Source: Saprospiraceae bacterium
Lineage (GTDB): Bacteria; Bacteroidota; Bacteroidia; Chitinophagales; Saprospiraceae
DNA length: 64,000 bases
Assembly (NCBI GenBank): GCA_020848995.1
Contig: JADLHA010000052.1
Span: 34,305 to 98,304, forward strand
Direction of reading: 5' to 3'
The translations under genes and the position numbers were made by a program. Positions 55,864-63,980 of the stretch are shown piece after piece; the stretch's first letter is position 1; each line of letters opens with the position of its first letter. The notes beneath the pieces are model-generated. The model did no database searches and was not told the DNA's origin. It saw only the letters and a list, made by a program, of their open reading frames with translations.

Positions 55864-56550
55864 ATGGAGCACATTAAATTCGTTTACAATACGTCCCAGT
55901 CCGAACTGGCGATGCCAGAATACGGAAGGAACATTCAAGAGCTGATCTACTATTGCAAGAACATCGAAGACCCCATTTACCGGCAGCGTTTTGCTGAAGA
56001 GGTCGTCGACCTGATGCACATCATCACGCCCTACAACAAAACCCTAGAGGAGCACCGCAAAAAACTCTGGCACCACTTTTTCCGCATTGTCGGCTACGAC
56101 ATCGACGTGACGCCTCCCAACGGGATCAAGCCGACACCGGAAGACGACCGGCTGAATCCCCACAAAGTGGAATACCCGAAGGGCACCGACAAATACCGCC
56201 ATTACGGGAACTACGTCAACGAGCTCATCCGTATGGCTACCGCCATGGAGCCGGGTCCCAAGCGAGATGCTTTTGCACAGATCATCGGCTCGTATATGAA
56301 GATGGCGTACAAGAACTGGAACCGGGAGCATTACGTGAGCGACGAGATGATCAAAAACGATTTGCTCAAAATGTCGAATGGCCAGCTCGCCATCGACGAG
56401 GATGTTCAGTTTGCCACGGTGGAGGAATCGCCGCACAAGAGTCAGCGCCGGGTGTTCAAGAGCAACTACAAACAGAATTACAACAAGGGCAAGAAGGGCA
56501 ATTTTAAATACCGCAACAACAATTCCAACAACCGCCGCCGTCCAAACTAA
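55864..56550 (+). CDS. DUF4290 protein
   Basis: 228 residues from the ATG at 55864 (MEHIKFVYNTSQSELAMPEYGRNIQ); a much longer frame upstream overlaps glmS and is rejected. The conserved YGRNIQELIYYCKNIEDPIYRQRFAEEVVDLM segment near 20-52 and the later HHFFRIVGYDIDVTPP are the DUF4290 pattern. The C-terminus is Asn/Arg/Lys-rich and disordered (NYKQNYNKGKKGNFKYRNNN), which may bind RNA. It lies 10 bases after glmS, probably the same transcript. Function unknown. Confidence 0.82.
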   Translation: MEHIKFVYNTSQSELAMPEYGRNIQELIYYCKNIEDPIYRQRFAEEVVDLMHIITPYNKTLEEHRKKLWHHFFRIVGYDIDVTPPNGIKPTPEDDRLNPHKVEYPKGTDKYRHYGNYVNELIRMATAMEPGPKRDAFAQIIGSYMKMAYKNWNREHYVSDEMIKNDLLKMSNGQLAIDEDVQFATVEESPHKSQRRVFKSNYKQNYNKGKKGNFKYRNNNSNNRRRPN

Positions 56551-56740
56551 AGGTGCCCTAAAGCCACCCAGCAGGTGATCCGGTTCCGGGATGTTTTATG
56601 GAGGGAATCGGGAATGAAGGGAGTGAGGGGGATTCATTGAGTGTGAATTGTCATTCTATGCGTTTGGTTTTCGCGTATGGGCTGAGCAGGGCTTCCTTCT
56701 GGCATCTGCTGTGCAGCGTAAACGTGTCGCATCTTATCCG

Positions 56741-56770
56741 CTGGCTTCGACTCCGCTGGCTTCGACTCCG
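56741..56770. repeat. Tandem 15-base repeat, two copies
   Basis: Two exact adjacent copies of CTGGCTTCGACTCCG, in the gap after the DUF4290 gene. They form the 5' arm of the adjoining hairpin. Confidence 0.85.
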
Positions 56771-56785
56771 CTCAGCCAGCGGAGT
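56750..56785. repeat. REP-like GC-rich inverted repeat
   Basis: Perfect 12-bp arms: ACTCCGCTGGCT (56750-56761) and its complement (56774-56785), with a 12-base loop that repeats the CGACTCCGCTC sequence. From memory, TTCGACTCCGCTCAGCC-type cores occur as dispersed intergenic repeats in several bacterial groups; not checked here. Only one copy is in this window. Confidence 0.7.
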
Positions 56786-57439
56786 GACTGTCCCAATGCA
56801 GATCCGTGTGGATTCAGCATGTTGGTTTCAATGGAATGTTGTTTCTGTGGCTGTAGCATCTTTGCAGCGTTCGGTCATACGAGGCCGGCTTTTGCTTCCC
56901 GGCATAGGCGGGCATGATCGTGTGATGGCCGTGGATTCGCCAGGAATGAAATGAATGAACGTTTTGTGAAAGCTTGCTTATGTGGTTAAAAGGGAGAAAC
57001 ATGCAACTTGGGGAATCAGAATTTCGGGGTCATGATTTTATTAAGGATCCGGATGAATCAGAACACCCCTATTGATTTCCCGCATGACGTTTGATGTTTT
57101 GGCTGGAAAAACAGTTTGATCGCGTGCCTCTCCAATCGTGGCAAATCATTTTAGGAACATTCCTTTTCGCTATGCAATTTTCCGTTAAACATTCCAATAA
57201 TGCAGGCGAAATTGATTTCGGAGATCTATTTATGAAAGAATCTTCCAGGGTAGTTCTAGCGGAAAATTTTTCAGAGGTTTGATTGACAGGGGAATTTGGA
57301 ATTGAATTGGCATAACTTGTCCCGAAAGAGGGCGAACTTAGCGGCAATGTTGGTACATTCGGTTTTTAAAGCGGCGGCGGGGGATATTAGGGAACCTAAG
57401 TGTCCGCTTCCTTTAAATTGGCTGTAAAGTGGTAAGAAA

Positions 57440-58429
57440 TTGAATTCATTGGAACTGACACCGGAACAGAGGCAGACACTGTTTGATGCGGCCCGAAGGT
57501 GCATCGAGATTGAACGGGGTGCTGTTGGCGAGCTGCTGAACAGCCTGGACGACGACTTTCAGCGTTGCGTTGAGGCCATGTACCGGTGTACGGGCAGGGT
57601 CGTGCTGACGGGAATCGGCAAAAGTGCACTGATCGGACAGAAAATTGCGGCGACCCTGAATTCGACCGGGACGCCATCCCTGTTCATGCATGCGGCTGAC
57701 GCGATCCATGGCGACCTGGGCATGATCCGCAGGGAAGACATCGTCTGGTGCATCTCCAAAAGCGGGGAGACCGAAGAGGTCAAAGTGCTGATCCCGCTGA
57801 TCCGTAACTTTGGCTGCATGCTGGTCGGCATGGTCTCCAACAAGGCCTCCACCCTTGCACAGAGAGCAGACTGCGTGTTGCACACGCCTGTACCCCTGGA
57901 GGGAGACCCTAACAACCTCGCCCCCACGGCGAGCACCACGGCCCAGGTAGCCATGGGCGATGCTGTTGCCGTGGCCCTGCTGGCCTTGCGCGGCTTTAGT
58001 CCGCAGGACTTTGCTCAATTTCACCCCGGCGGCTCGCTGGGGAAGCAGCTCTACCTGCGGGTGAGCCATATTTACCCCATGCACGGAAAGCCGCAGGTGG
58101 ATCAGGGGGCTGACCTGCGGGAGATCATCATCGAGATGACCGGCAACCGGCTGGGCATGACCGCGGTGGCAAACGAGAACGGCGAACTGGCTGGCATCAT
58201 CACCGACGGCGACCTGCGCCGGATGCTCCACCGAACCGAGGGCATCGATGAGCTGCGGGCATCAGACATCATGACGGCCAGTCCCAAGACAGTAGAGGCA
58301 AACGCGCTTGCCGTCGACGCCTTCCGGCTCATGCGCGAGAACAACATCACCCAGGTACCGGTGGTGGAAAACGGCACCTACGTTGGCGTCATCCACCTGC
58401 ACGACCTGCTGCGGGAAGGGATCTTGTAA
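57440..58429 (+). CDS. kdsD: KpsF/GutQ-family arabinose-5-phosphate isomerase (SIS plus CBS)
   Basis: 329 residues starting at TTG 57440. The SIS domain covers about 30-180 (GRVVLTGIGKSALIGQKIAATLNSTGTP, HAADAIHGDLGMI, and ISKSGETEEVKVLIPLIRN). Two CBS domains follow (DLREIIIEMTGNRLGMTAVAN and ASDIMTASPKTVEANALAVDAFRLMRENNITQVPVVE). Such enzymes make D-arabinose-5-phosphate for KDO, an LPS inner-core sugar, which fits the LPS genes in the window. The gene symbol is by family, not by direct activity evidence. It has a TTG start and follows the gene-poor gap. Confidence 0.9.
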   Translation: MNSLELTPEQRQTLFDAARRCIEIERGAVGELLNSLDDDFQRCVEAMYRCTGRVVLTGIGKSALIGQKIAATLNSTGTPSLFMHAADAIHGDLGMIRREDIVWCISKSGETEEVKVLIPLIRNFGCMLVGMVSNKASTLAQRADCVLHTPVPLEGDPNNLAPTASTTAQVAMGDAVAVALLALRGFSPQDFAQFHPGGSLGKQLYLRVSHIYPMHGKPQVDQGADLREIIIEMTGNRLGMTAVANENGELAGIITDGDLRRMLHRTEGIDELRASDIMTASPKTVEANALAVDAFRLMRENNITQVPVVENGTYVGVIHLHDLLREGIL

Positions 58430-58445
58430 CTTAGAACCAGGGATT

Positions 58446-59144
58446 ATGTTTTTTCCAATTGGCGACGACAACGTAAAGGGCGGACACAAACCACTGTTCT
58501 CACACGCACTGCTGGTCATCAACATCCTCGCCGGGGCCTACGCCTTCAGCCTGAACAATTCTCAGAACGAGGCGCTGGTATTTTTTTTCGGCAACATCCC
58601 GGTGGAACTGTGGTCCGGACAGGACCTCTTCACCTTGCTGACCAGCCTCTTCCTGCACGGCGGATTGATGCACCTGGCGGGCAACATGCTATTTTTATGG
58701 ATCTTCGCCGACAACGTCGAAGCAGTCATCGGCACCTTCAATTTTATGCTCTTCTATCTGCTGGGTGGGGTGGCGGCCACAGTTGCTCACGGATTGTTCA
58801 ACCCGACGAGCGAAATGCCTGTGATCGGCGCCAGCGGTGCGATCTCCGCCGTCATGGGCGCATACCTGGTGATGTTTCCCGCATCCCGCATCCGCGTCTG
58901 GATCGTCTTCCTGTTTACTACGGTGTACGTGCCGGCGCTGATGTTCCTGGGTTTCTGGATGCTGCAGCAGACGGTGGCCGGAGTCGGCTCGTTCAGCGCT
59001 TCCGGTCAACAGGACAACGTAGCCTGGTGGGCACACATCGGCGGTTTTCTGTTTGGCGTCGTTGCGGGTGTTATGGCCCGCCGCAAATACCGCCTGCGCT
59101 ACCGCTACCTTCGCCCGGGGCAGTCGCCGGGGGAGTATCTTTAG
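58446..59144 (+). CDS. Rhomboid-family intramembrane serine protease
   Basis: 232 residues from the ATG at 58446 (MFFPIGDDNVKGGHKPLFSHALLVINILA); a longer frame reads into kdsD and is rejected. Six membrane segments. Catalytic residues are visible: Ser in IGASGAISAVMG near 135-140, His in WWAHIGGFLFG near 200; HLAGNMLFLWIF near 76-87 is the usual second conserved histidine/Asn segment. It cleaves membrane substrates inside the bilayer; target unknown. It follows kdsD by 16 bases and ends 45 bases before the copy C palindrome. Confidence 0.9.
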   Translation: MFFPIGDDNVKGGHKPLFSHALLVINILAGAYAFSLNNSQNEALVFFFGNIPVELWSGQDLFTLLTSLFLHGGLMHLAGNMLFLWIFADNVEAVIGTFNFMLFYLLGGVAATVAHGLFNPTSEMPVIGASGAISAVMGAYLVMFPASRIRVWIVFLFTTVYVPALMFLGFWMLQQTVAGVGSFSASGQQDNVAWWAHIGGFLFGVVAGVMARRKYRLRYRYLRPGQSPGEYL

Positions 59145-59188
59145 CATTCCGGATTTTATAAAAGGATACTAACGAACGATCATTAGTT

Positions 59189-59210
59189 AACTAACTAACG
59201 TTGGTTAGTT
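59189..59210. repeat. Near-palindrome copy C of a three-copy 22-bp repeat
   Basis: Contains CTAACTAACGTTGGTTAG. The arms pair over 10 of 11 positions. It lies between the rhomboid stop (44 bases away) and the O-antigen-ligase-like gene, whose last four codons and TAG stop (59191-59193) fall inside it. Shares 20 of 22 bases with copy B. Confidence 0.8.
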
Positions 59211-60471
59211 TAAATTTCCTGATATACAGCCACGATAGCAGGGTCGCAAAAACGTAAAGGGTGCAGCCGATCTGCGTGCCCAGGGTGTATTCTACCATGA
59301 AGGATCCCAGCAATACGCATTGTACGGCCGGCAGCACCGGAAGCGACCACCAATTGCGGCTGCCCGCACTGTGCCGGATGGCCGCCATCAGGCTTCCCAA
59401 TCCGAAAAGGCCGGTAAAGGCCCAGGTAAAGACAAACTGATTGTGGGGCAGTTTGTAAAATTCACTGGCCAGACATTCCTGATACACCTGGGCAGTGGCC
59501 GTGTACAGGTCGCCAATCCCGGAGCCCAGCAGCGGCTCCTGGCGGATCATTTCCAGCCCCATGCGGATGGATACCCAGCGCTCGATGTCGGAGTAATTCA
59601 GCCACTTGCCGCGCAGGTATTCGCCAACCTGCCAGATCGTATAGAAAAATTTGTTCTGCAGACTGGGAAGCAGCATGGCCAGCACGACGGCGGCCACCAG
59701 CAAGACCGCGGCGATGCTCAGCATTCGCGTTCGCGAACCCGGCATGCGCATGGCCAGCAAGCCATACAGCAGGATGCCTCCGTAGAGCGTGAGCAAACCC
59801 GTTTTGGCACTGAGCAGGTGGGTAAATCCAAAAAAGTACAAGCCGAGGAGGGCTGCCAGTGCCAGGCCGTTGCGCATGGGCAGGGGCTTTTGCTGTACCA
59901 CGGCATGCAGGCACAGCAGGGTAGCCAGCGCCGTGATCATGCTGTACCGGATGTGGGAGATGTGGTGCACGATGGGCTTGCCCTTGAGCAGGCCGTGGAG
60001 GTATTCCTGCTGGTGCTGCACGAAATCGCTCAGCACCCACAGCGAGGTGGCGACGGCTGCTCCCAAAAACAGGTAAAGCACCCGTCCCAACCAGCGGTTG
60101 AGCACTTCTCTCCGGCCCTGAAAGACTACCGGCGTCAGCAAAAAGGGCAGTTGCATTTGGCTGAACCCCTTCCAGTCCTTCAGGTGCTCAGACCACAGCC
60201 CCGATGCCAGCACGGAGAAAAAGCAGAGCCAGAATGCCCTGAGCAGTGGGTCTGCCAGTAAAGCAGACAAGTCCCTGCGCCAGACCGTGCTGAGCAGTCT
60301 GCCTCCGGGGTCGTCGGCACGAGCCAGCGGAACGGATAGCCCCATCAGGATGACGCCGTTCGACACCAGAAAATTCGACCAGCTAATGCCTGCTGCCACC
60401 AGACAAAGTCCACCGACGGCGAGGACATCGCCCGGGTTGACACCACTTCGAAAGGATATCGGTTTGTGCAT
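59191..60471 (-). CDS. O-antigen ligase/polymerase-like membrane protein
   Basis: 426 residues from the ATG at 60471 (MHKPISFRSGVNPGDVLAVGG); a frame continuing to 60705 would overlap pheS and is rejected. About twelve membrane segments. A large periplasmic loop has LLGSGIGDLYTATAQVYQECLASEFYKLPHNQFVFTW near 315-352, the typical loop of Wzy_C/WaaL proteins with an Arg/His-rich neighbourhood (RWVSIRMGLEMI). It would join O-antigen or other polysaccharide to a lipid carrier or lipid A core. Which role is not decided. It is divergent from pheS (65-base gap). Confidence 0.82.
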   Translation of the reverse strand: MHKPISFRSGVNPGDVLAVGGLCLVAAGISWSNFLVSNGVILMGLSVPLARADDPGGRLLSTVWRRDLSALLADPLLRAFWLCFFSVLASGLWSEHLKDWKGFSQMQLPFLLTPVVFQGRREVLNRWLGRVLYLFLGAAVATSLWVLSDFVQHQQEYLHGLLKGKPIVHHISHIRYSMITALATLLCLHAVVQQKPLPMRNGLALAALLGLYFFGFTHLLSAKTGLLTLYGGILLYGLLAMRMPGSRTRMLSIAAVLLVAAVVLAMLLPSLQNKFFYTIWQVGEYLRGKWLNYSDIERWVSIRMGLEMIRQEPLLGSGIGDLYTATAQVYQECLASEFYKLPHNQFVFTWAFTGLFGLGSLMAAIRHSAGSRNWWSLPVLPAVQCVLLGSFMVEYTLGTQIGCTLYVFATLLSWLYIRKFKLTNVS

Positions 60472-60509
60472 GAGCGAGCAGGCGCAGCGAAATTCTTTGC
60501 CCCGGGCCT

Positions 60510-60517
60510 TACCTTTG
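60510..60517 (+). promoter_or_regulatory. Putative -7 promoter element of pheS
   Basis: TACCTTTG, a TAnnTTTG match, 18 bases before the pheS ATG at 60536. Lies in the 64-base divergent gap with the O-antigen-ligase-like gene. No clear TTG at 17-23 bases upstream. Confidence 0.4.
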
Positions 60518-60535
60518 CCGGGTAAAAATACGCAC

Positions 60536-61558
60536 ATGTCCACGGACCACTTTGCAGAAGTAGAACGCATCATCCGGGAGATCCAGTCTTTCCCGCTGGA
60601 TGATGCTGCTTCTCTGGAGCCGTTTCGTCTGCAGTTCCTGGGCAGCAAGAGCCAGCTAAAGCCCCTGTTTGCAGCCATAGGCCAGGTGGCCGGTGAGCAG
60701 CGCAAGGCCTACGGGCAGCTCGTCAACCAGGCCCGGCAACTCGCAGAAGAGACCTACGCCTCAGCGAAGGAGCGATTTGGCTCTGCCTCAGAAAACGCAG
60801 GCCCCATACCTGACCTGGGCTTGCCGGCCCTGTCTCTGGTCCAGGGCAGGAGGCATCCCATTTCCCAGGTGATGGATCGCATCGTCGAGATCTTTGGGCG
60901 GATTGGATTCTCCGTAGTCGAGGATCGCGAGGTCGAAGACGAGTGGCACAATTTCACGGCGCTGAATACGCCAGACGATCATCCGGCCCGGGACATGCAG
61001 GACACGTACTACCTGCGCGATTTTCCCGGACGGCTGCTGCGCACCCACAGTTCTTCGGTCCAGTCGCGATACATGACGCAACATCAGCCCCCCATTCGCA
61101 TTCTGGCGCCGGGGCGGGTTTACCGCAACGAGACCATTTCAGCTCGGTCGCATTGCCAGTTTCACCAGGTCGAGGGCCTCTACATCGACGAGGGCGTTTC
61201 GATGGCCGACCTGCGGCAGACCCTGCTGTTTTTTGCCCGGGAGATGTTTGGTCAGGATGCGCGCATCCGCTTGCGCCCTTCCTATTTCCCCTTCACCGAG
61301 CCATCGGCTGAAATGGACATCTACTGGGGCTTGCGCGACGAAACCGACCACCGCATTACCAAGGGTACGGGCTGGCTCGAGATCCTCGGTTGCGGCATGG
61401 TGGATCCGGCGGTCTTGCAAAACTGTGGCATAGACCCGGAGCGCTATTCCGGATTTGCCTTTGGCATGGGCATCGAGCGGCAGGCCATGTTGCGGTATAA
61501 GATCCCCGACATCCGATATTTCTTCGAAAACGACCTGCGCTTCCTGCGGCAGTTTTGA
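60536..61558 (+). CDS. pheS: Phenylalanyl-tRNA synthetase alpha subunit
   Basis: 340 residues from the ATG at 60536 (MSTDHFAEVERIIREIQSF). The coiled-coil N-terminus (residues 1-95) is followed by the class II core: motif 1 around ISQVMDRIVEIFGRIGFSV, TPDDHPARDMQDTYYL, motif 2 GRVYRNETISARSHCQFHQVEGLYID and motif 3 GFAFGMGIERQAMLRYKIPDIRYFFENDLRFLRQF at the end. The beta subunit gene is not in the window. hisS follows 31 bases downstream, an unusual pairing of two synthetases that probably share a transcript. Confidence 0.97.
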   Translation: MSTDHFAEVERIIREIQSFPLDDAASLEPFRLQFLGSKSQLKPLFAAIGQVAGEQRKAYGQLVNQARQLAEETYASAKERFGSASENAGPIPDLGLPALSLVQGRRHPISQVMDRIVEIFGRIGFSVVEDREVEDEWHNFTALNTPDDHPARDMQDTYYLRDFPGRLLRTHSSSVQSRYMTQHQPPIRILAPGRVYRNETISARSHCQFHQVEGLYIDEGVSMADLRQTLLFFAREMFGQDARIRLRPSYFPFTEPSAEMDIYWGLRDETDHRITKGTGWLEILGCGMVDPAVLQNCGIDPERYSGFAFGMGIERQAMLRYKIPDIRYFFENDLRFLRQF

Positions 61559-61589
61559 AGGCGGGCGGTCCGCGAAAGCAACAACACCC

Positions 61590-62921
61590 ATGAAAAAAGT
61601 ACAACTGGCCAAGGGAACCCGCGATTTTCTGCCTGCACAGGCGCGGCGCCGCAAATTCATTTTCGACGTGCTGGAGCGCAGTTTTCAGCGTTACGGCTTT
61701 CAGCCGCTGGAGACACCGGCCCTCGAAAACCTCGACACCCTCATGGGCAAATACGGCGAAGAGGGGGACCAGCTCTTGTTCAAAGTGCTCAACTCCGGCG
61801 ATTTCACGCGGGCTCTTGGGGAAACTGGGCTTGCCGGAAAAAGCCTGCGCGAGCTCAGCCTCCTGCTCTGTGAGAAGGGTCTGCGCTACGACCTGACCGT
61901 GCCACTGGCCAGGGTGGTCGCCATGAACCGGCACGAGATCGCCCTTCCGTTCAAGCGCTACCAGATCCAGCCCGTGTGGAGGGCCGACCGGCCGCAGCGG
62001 GGGCGCTACCGCGAGTTTTACCAATGCGACGCGGACGTGCTGGGTTCGGGATCCCTGCTGTGTGAGGCCGAGCTCGTCCAGCTCTACGACGAGGCCTTTT
62101 GCGAACTGGGCATCCCGGTAGCAATTCACATCAACCACCGCAAGGTCCTGGAGGGCCTGGCACAGGAGGCGGGCATTGCCGATCGCTTTGCCGAATTTAC
62201 CGTTGAGGTCGACAAACTGGAGAAGACGGGACCTGAAGCCTTTGAGCAGGCTTTGAGGGGTCTCGGCTTGGAGGCAGCGGCCGTGCGGCGCATATTGGGG
62301 CATTTGACGGCAAAGGACCCGGAGGGCATTGCCGTCAACGATCTTGCGCGTACCGGTGCGGAGGAAATCCTCAGCGTAAAGCGATTTTTGGGCGGTACGC
62401 CGCTGAAGAACGAATTGGTATTCGACCCGGCGCTTGCCCGGGGGCTGAGTTATTACACCGGGTGCATTTTTGAAGTCAAGCCCCTTGGCGTGCAGATGGG
62501 CAGCCTGGGCGGCGGCGGGCGTTATGACGAGCTCACGGCCATCTTCGGGCTTCCCGGCGTTTCCGGGGTGGGGATCTCCTTTGGCGCCGACCGCATTTAC
62601 GACGTGCTCACCGAACTCGATCGCTTTCCCGCTCAATTGGGAGGGATGCCACGGGCACTACTGGCGCCCCTCAGCGAACGCGCCCAACTCTATGCTTTCC
62701 GCCTTGCAACGGAACTGCGCAGGCAGGGGATCCCGGTTGACGTCTATCCGGAAGTTGCAAGGCTAAAAAAGCAGTTTGCACATGCCGAAAGGCTGGACGT
62801 GCCCTTCGTGGTCATCCTCGGCGACGACGAGCGCAATGCGGAAACGGCTCAGGTCAAAGACCAGCGAACGGGCGAACAGCATTGCATTCCCGCTGCCCAG
62901 CTTGCCGCACACCTGGGCTAG
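61590..62921 (+). CDS. hisS: Histidyl-tRNA synthetase
   Basis: 443 residues from the ATG at 61590 (MKKVQLAKGTRDFLPAQARRR); a longer frame overlaps pheS. Class II features: GTRDFLP, motif 1-like FQRYGFQPLETPALENLDTL, motif 2 KRYQIQPVWRADRPQRGRYREFYQCDADVLG, the HisA peptide ARGLSYYTGCIFEV near 310, and motif 3 GVGISFGADRIYDVL, followed by a C-terminal anticodon-binding domain (PVDVYPEVARLKKQFAHAERL, VVILGDDER). Two extra-long loops are not seen. Cotranscribed with pheS by position. Confidence 0.97.
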   Translation: MKKVQLAKGTRDFLPAQARRRKFIFDVLERSFQRYGFQPLETPALENLDTLMGKYGEEGDQLLFKVLNSGDFTRALGETGLAGKSLRELSLLLCEKGLRYDLTVPLARVVAMNRHEIALPFKRYQIQPVWRADRPQRGRYREFYQCDADVLGSGSLLCEAELVQLYDEAFCELGIPVAIHINHRKVLEGLAQEAGIADRFAEFTVEVDKLEKTGPEAFEQALRGLGLEAAAVRRILGHLTAKDPEGIAVNDLARTGAEEILSVKRFLGGTPLKNELVFDPALARGLSYYTGCIFEVKPLGVQMGSLGGGGRYDELTAIFGLPGVSGVGISFGADRIYDVLTELDRFPAQLGGMPRALLAPLSERAQLYAFRLATELRRQGIPVDVYPEVARLKKQFAHAERLDVPFVVILGDDERNAETAQVKDQRTGEQHCIPAAQLAAHLG

Positions 62922-62987
62922 CCCCCAGACCTTTTTGCCAATGGCCAATCGGTGTTGCAGAAGGGGGCGCCGATTCAAAAAATCATT

Positions 62988-63809
62988 TCATTTTTCTACA
63001 TCTGCAATTGCGCTAATGCTCACCCCCGCAATGCCTTCAGCGTTCCACAGGTCCTGGCTCGTCTTGCGATAGTAGGTTTTTCTTCCCAATGCACAGCAGA
63101 ACATCAATTCTCCCTTTCCCAGGTCTTTCACGTGCTCCAGGGTGACCAGAAAATTGCCCGAGACAGAGATGTTTATTGATCTCAAATCGATGTAGACCGT
63201 TTCCTGGAGCTGCGATTTGGGAATGTTGATGTAAATGGGCTGTTTCAATATGTTCTCAAATTCACGTTGCCCGATAACTTTATAAACATTTAGCCGGTAG
63301 AATATCGTGTCGTACGTACATTTGGCAATGTTGATGTTTATCCATTTGATGGTGGCGGATTTTTTATTTTTCATCAGCACGCCGAGTTCATAACCCAGTT
63401 TATTTTCGCTGAAGCCTGCCTGAAAATATTTTGCTGTGCTGGTTATACCCAATGTTTTTTCTGAAAATTCGACGGGTTTTACTACAACTTCGCCTAATTC
63501 GTAAAGCGTTTCCTGCATTTCCACGAGCTGGTTGCCGCTGAGCAGATCCGATATTTTAATGAAGACCGGGGCGTAACCTATGCAGGAAAACAAAAGTGTG
63601 TCTTTTGCGTAAGTGGAGTTTATGTTAAGAGTGAACTTACCCTGGTCATTGCCAACGGTTCCCAAATTTTTCCCCAGCACGCCGATGTTAACATAAGCGA
63701 CGGGGAATCTGGTCGATTTGTTTATGATATTTCCGGAGACCGCTTGGGCTGGTAGTTGCGAGGTAACAATCAATAAGACGAATAGGGGAAAGCAATGATT
63801 ATTCGGCAT
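62988..63809 (-). CDS. Exported protein with carboxypeptidase-regulatory-like domain
   Basis: 273 residues. Signal peptide ending PAQ/A (MPNNHCFPLFVLLIVTSQLPAQ). Residues about 23-105 form a CarboxypepD_reg-like domain (VSGNIINKSTRFPVAYVNIGVLGKNLGTVGNDQGKFTLNI, LLFSCIGYAPVFIKI). The remainder (FSENKLGYELGVLMKNKKSATIKWININIAKC) is of unknown function, with no plug or barrel, so it is not a TonB receptor. The gene is visibly richer in A/T than its neighbours (Lys, Ile, Asn rich), possibly reflecting recent acquisition. It ends 67 bases from the hisS stop, convergently. Confidence 0.72.
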   Translation of the reverse strand: MPNNHCFPLFVLLIVTSQLPAQAVSGNIINKSTRFPVAYVNIGVLGKNLGTVGNDQGKFTLNINSTYAKDTLLFSCIGYAPVFIKISDLLSGNQLVEMQETLYELGEVVVKPVEFSEKTLGITSTAKYFQAGFSENKLGYELGVLMKNKKSATIKWININIAKCTYDTIFYRLNVYKVIGQREFENILKQPIYINIPKSQLQETVYIDLRSINISVSGNFLVTLEHVKDLGKGELMFCCALGRKTYYRKTSQDLWNAEGIAGVSISAIADVEK

Positions 63810-63949
63810 AAAAGGTGTTAGTAGAGGGAAATCGGGCGAATCGAAACTTGGTAGTTTGAATAAGTCTGGTACAATTGTCTTAGCCCCCTATTCTTTGGAC
63901 AGATTTGCATAAAGAGTTTAGTAATTCCTGATCATTGTAATCCGTGTGG

Positions 63950-63980
63950 CAAAGGTAGGCGTTTGTTCCAGTCCTGTCAA
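63950..63980 (-). promoter_or_regulatory. Putative promoter upstream of the last gene
   Basis: On the minus strand: TTG (63978-63980), 20-base spacer and TACCTTTG (63950-63957), a full -33/-7 match. The start of the gene at 63809 lies 140 bases downstream, so the transcript would carry a long leader. Confidence 0.5.

Larger units (their letters stand above)
56551..57439. other. 889-base gap without a convincing gene
   Basis: Contains a GC-rich REP-like hairpin with a tandem 15-mer (56741-56785) and then an AT-richer stretch (about 56950-57440) that has no good gene. Frames on both strands (56598-56954 plus, 57069-57347 minus, 57091-57282 plus) lack homology that I recognise and shadow each other. 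It may be the relic of a lost gene or a mobile insert. Confidence 0.55.
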
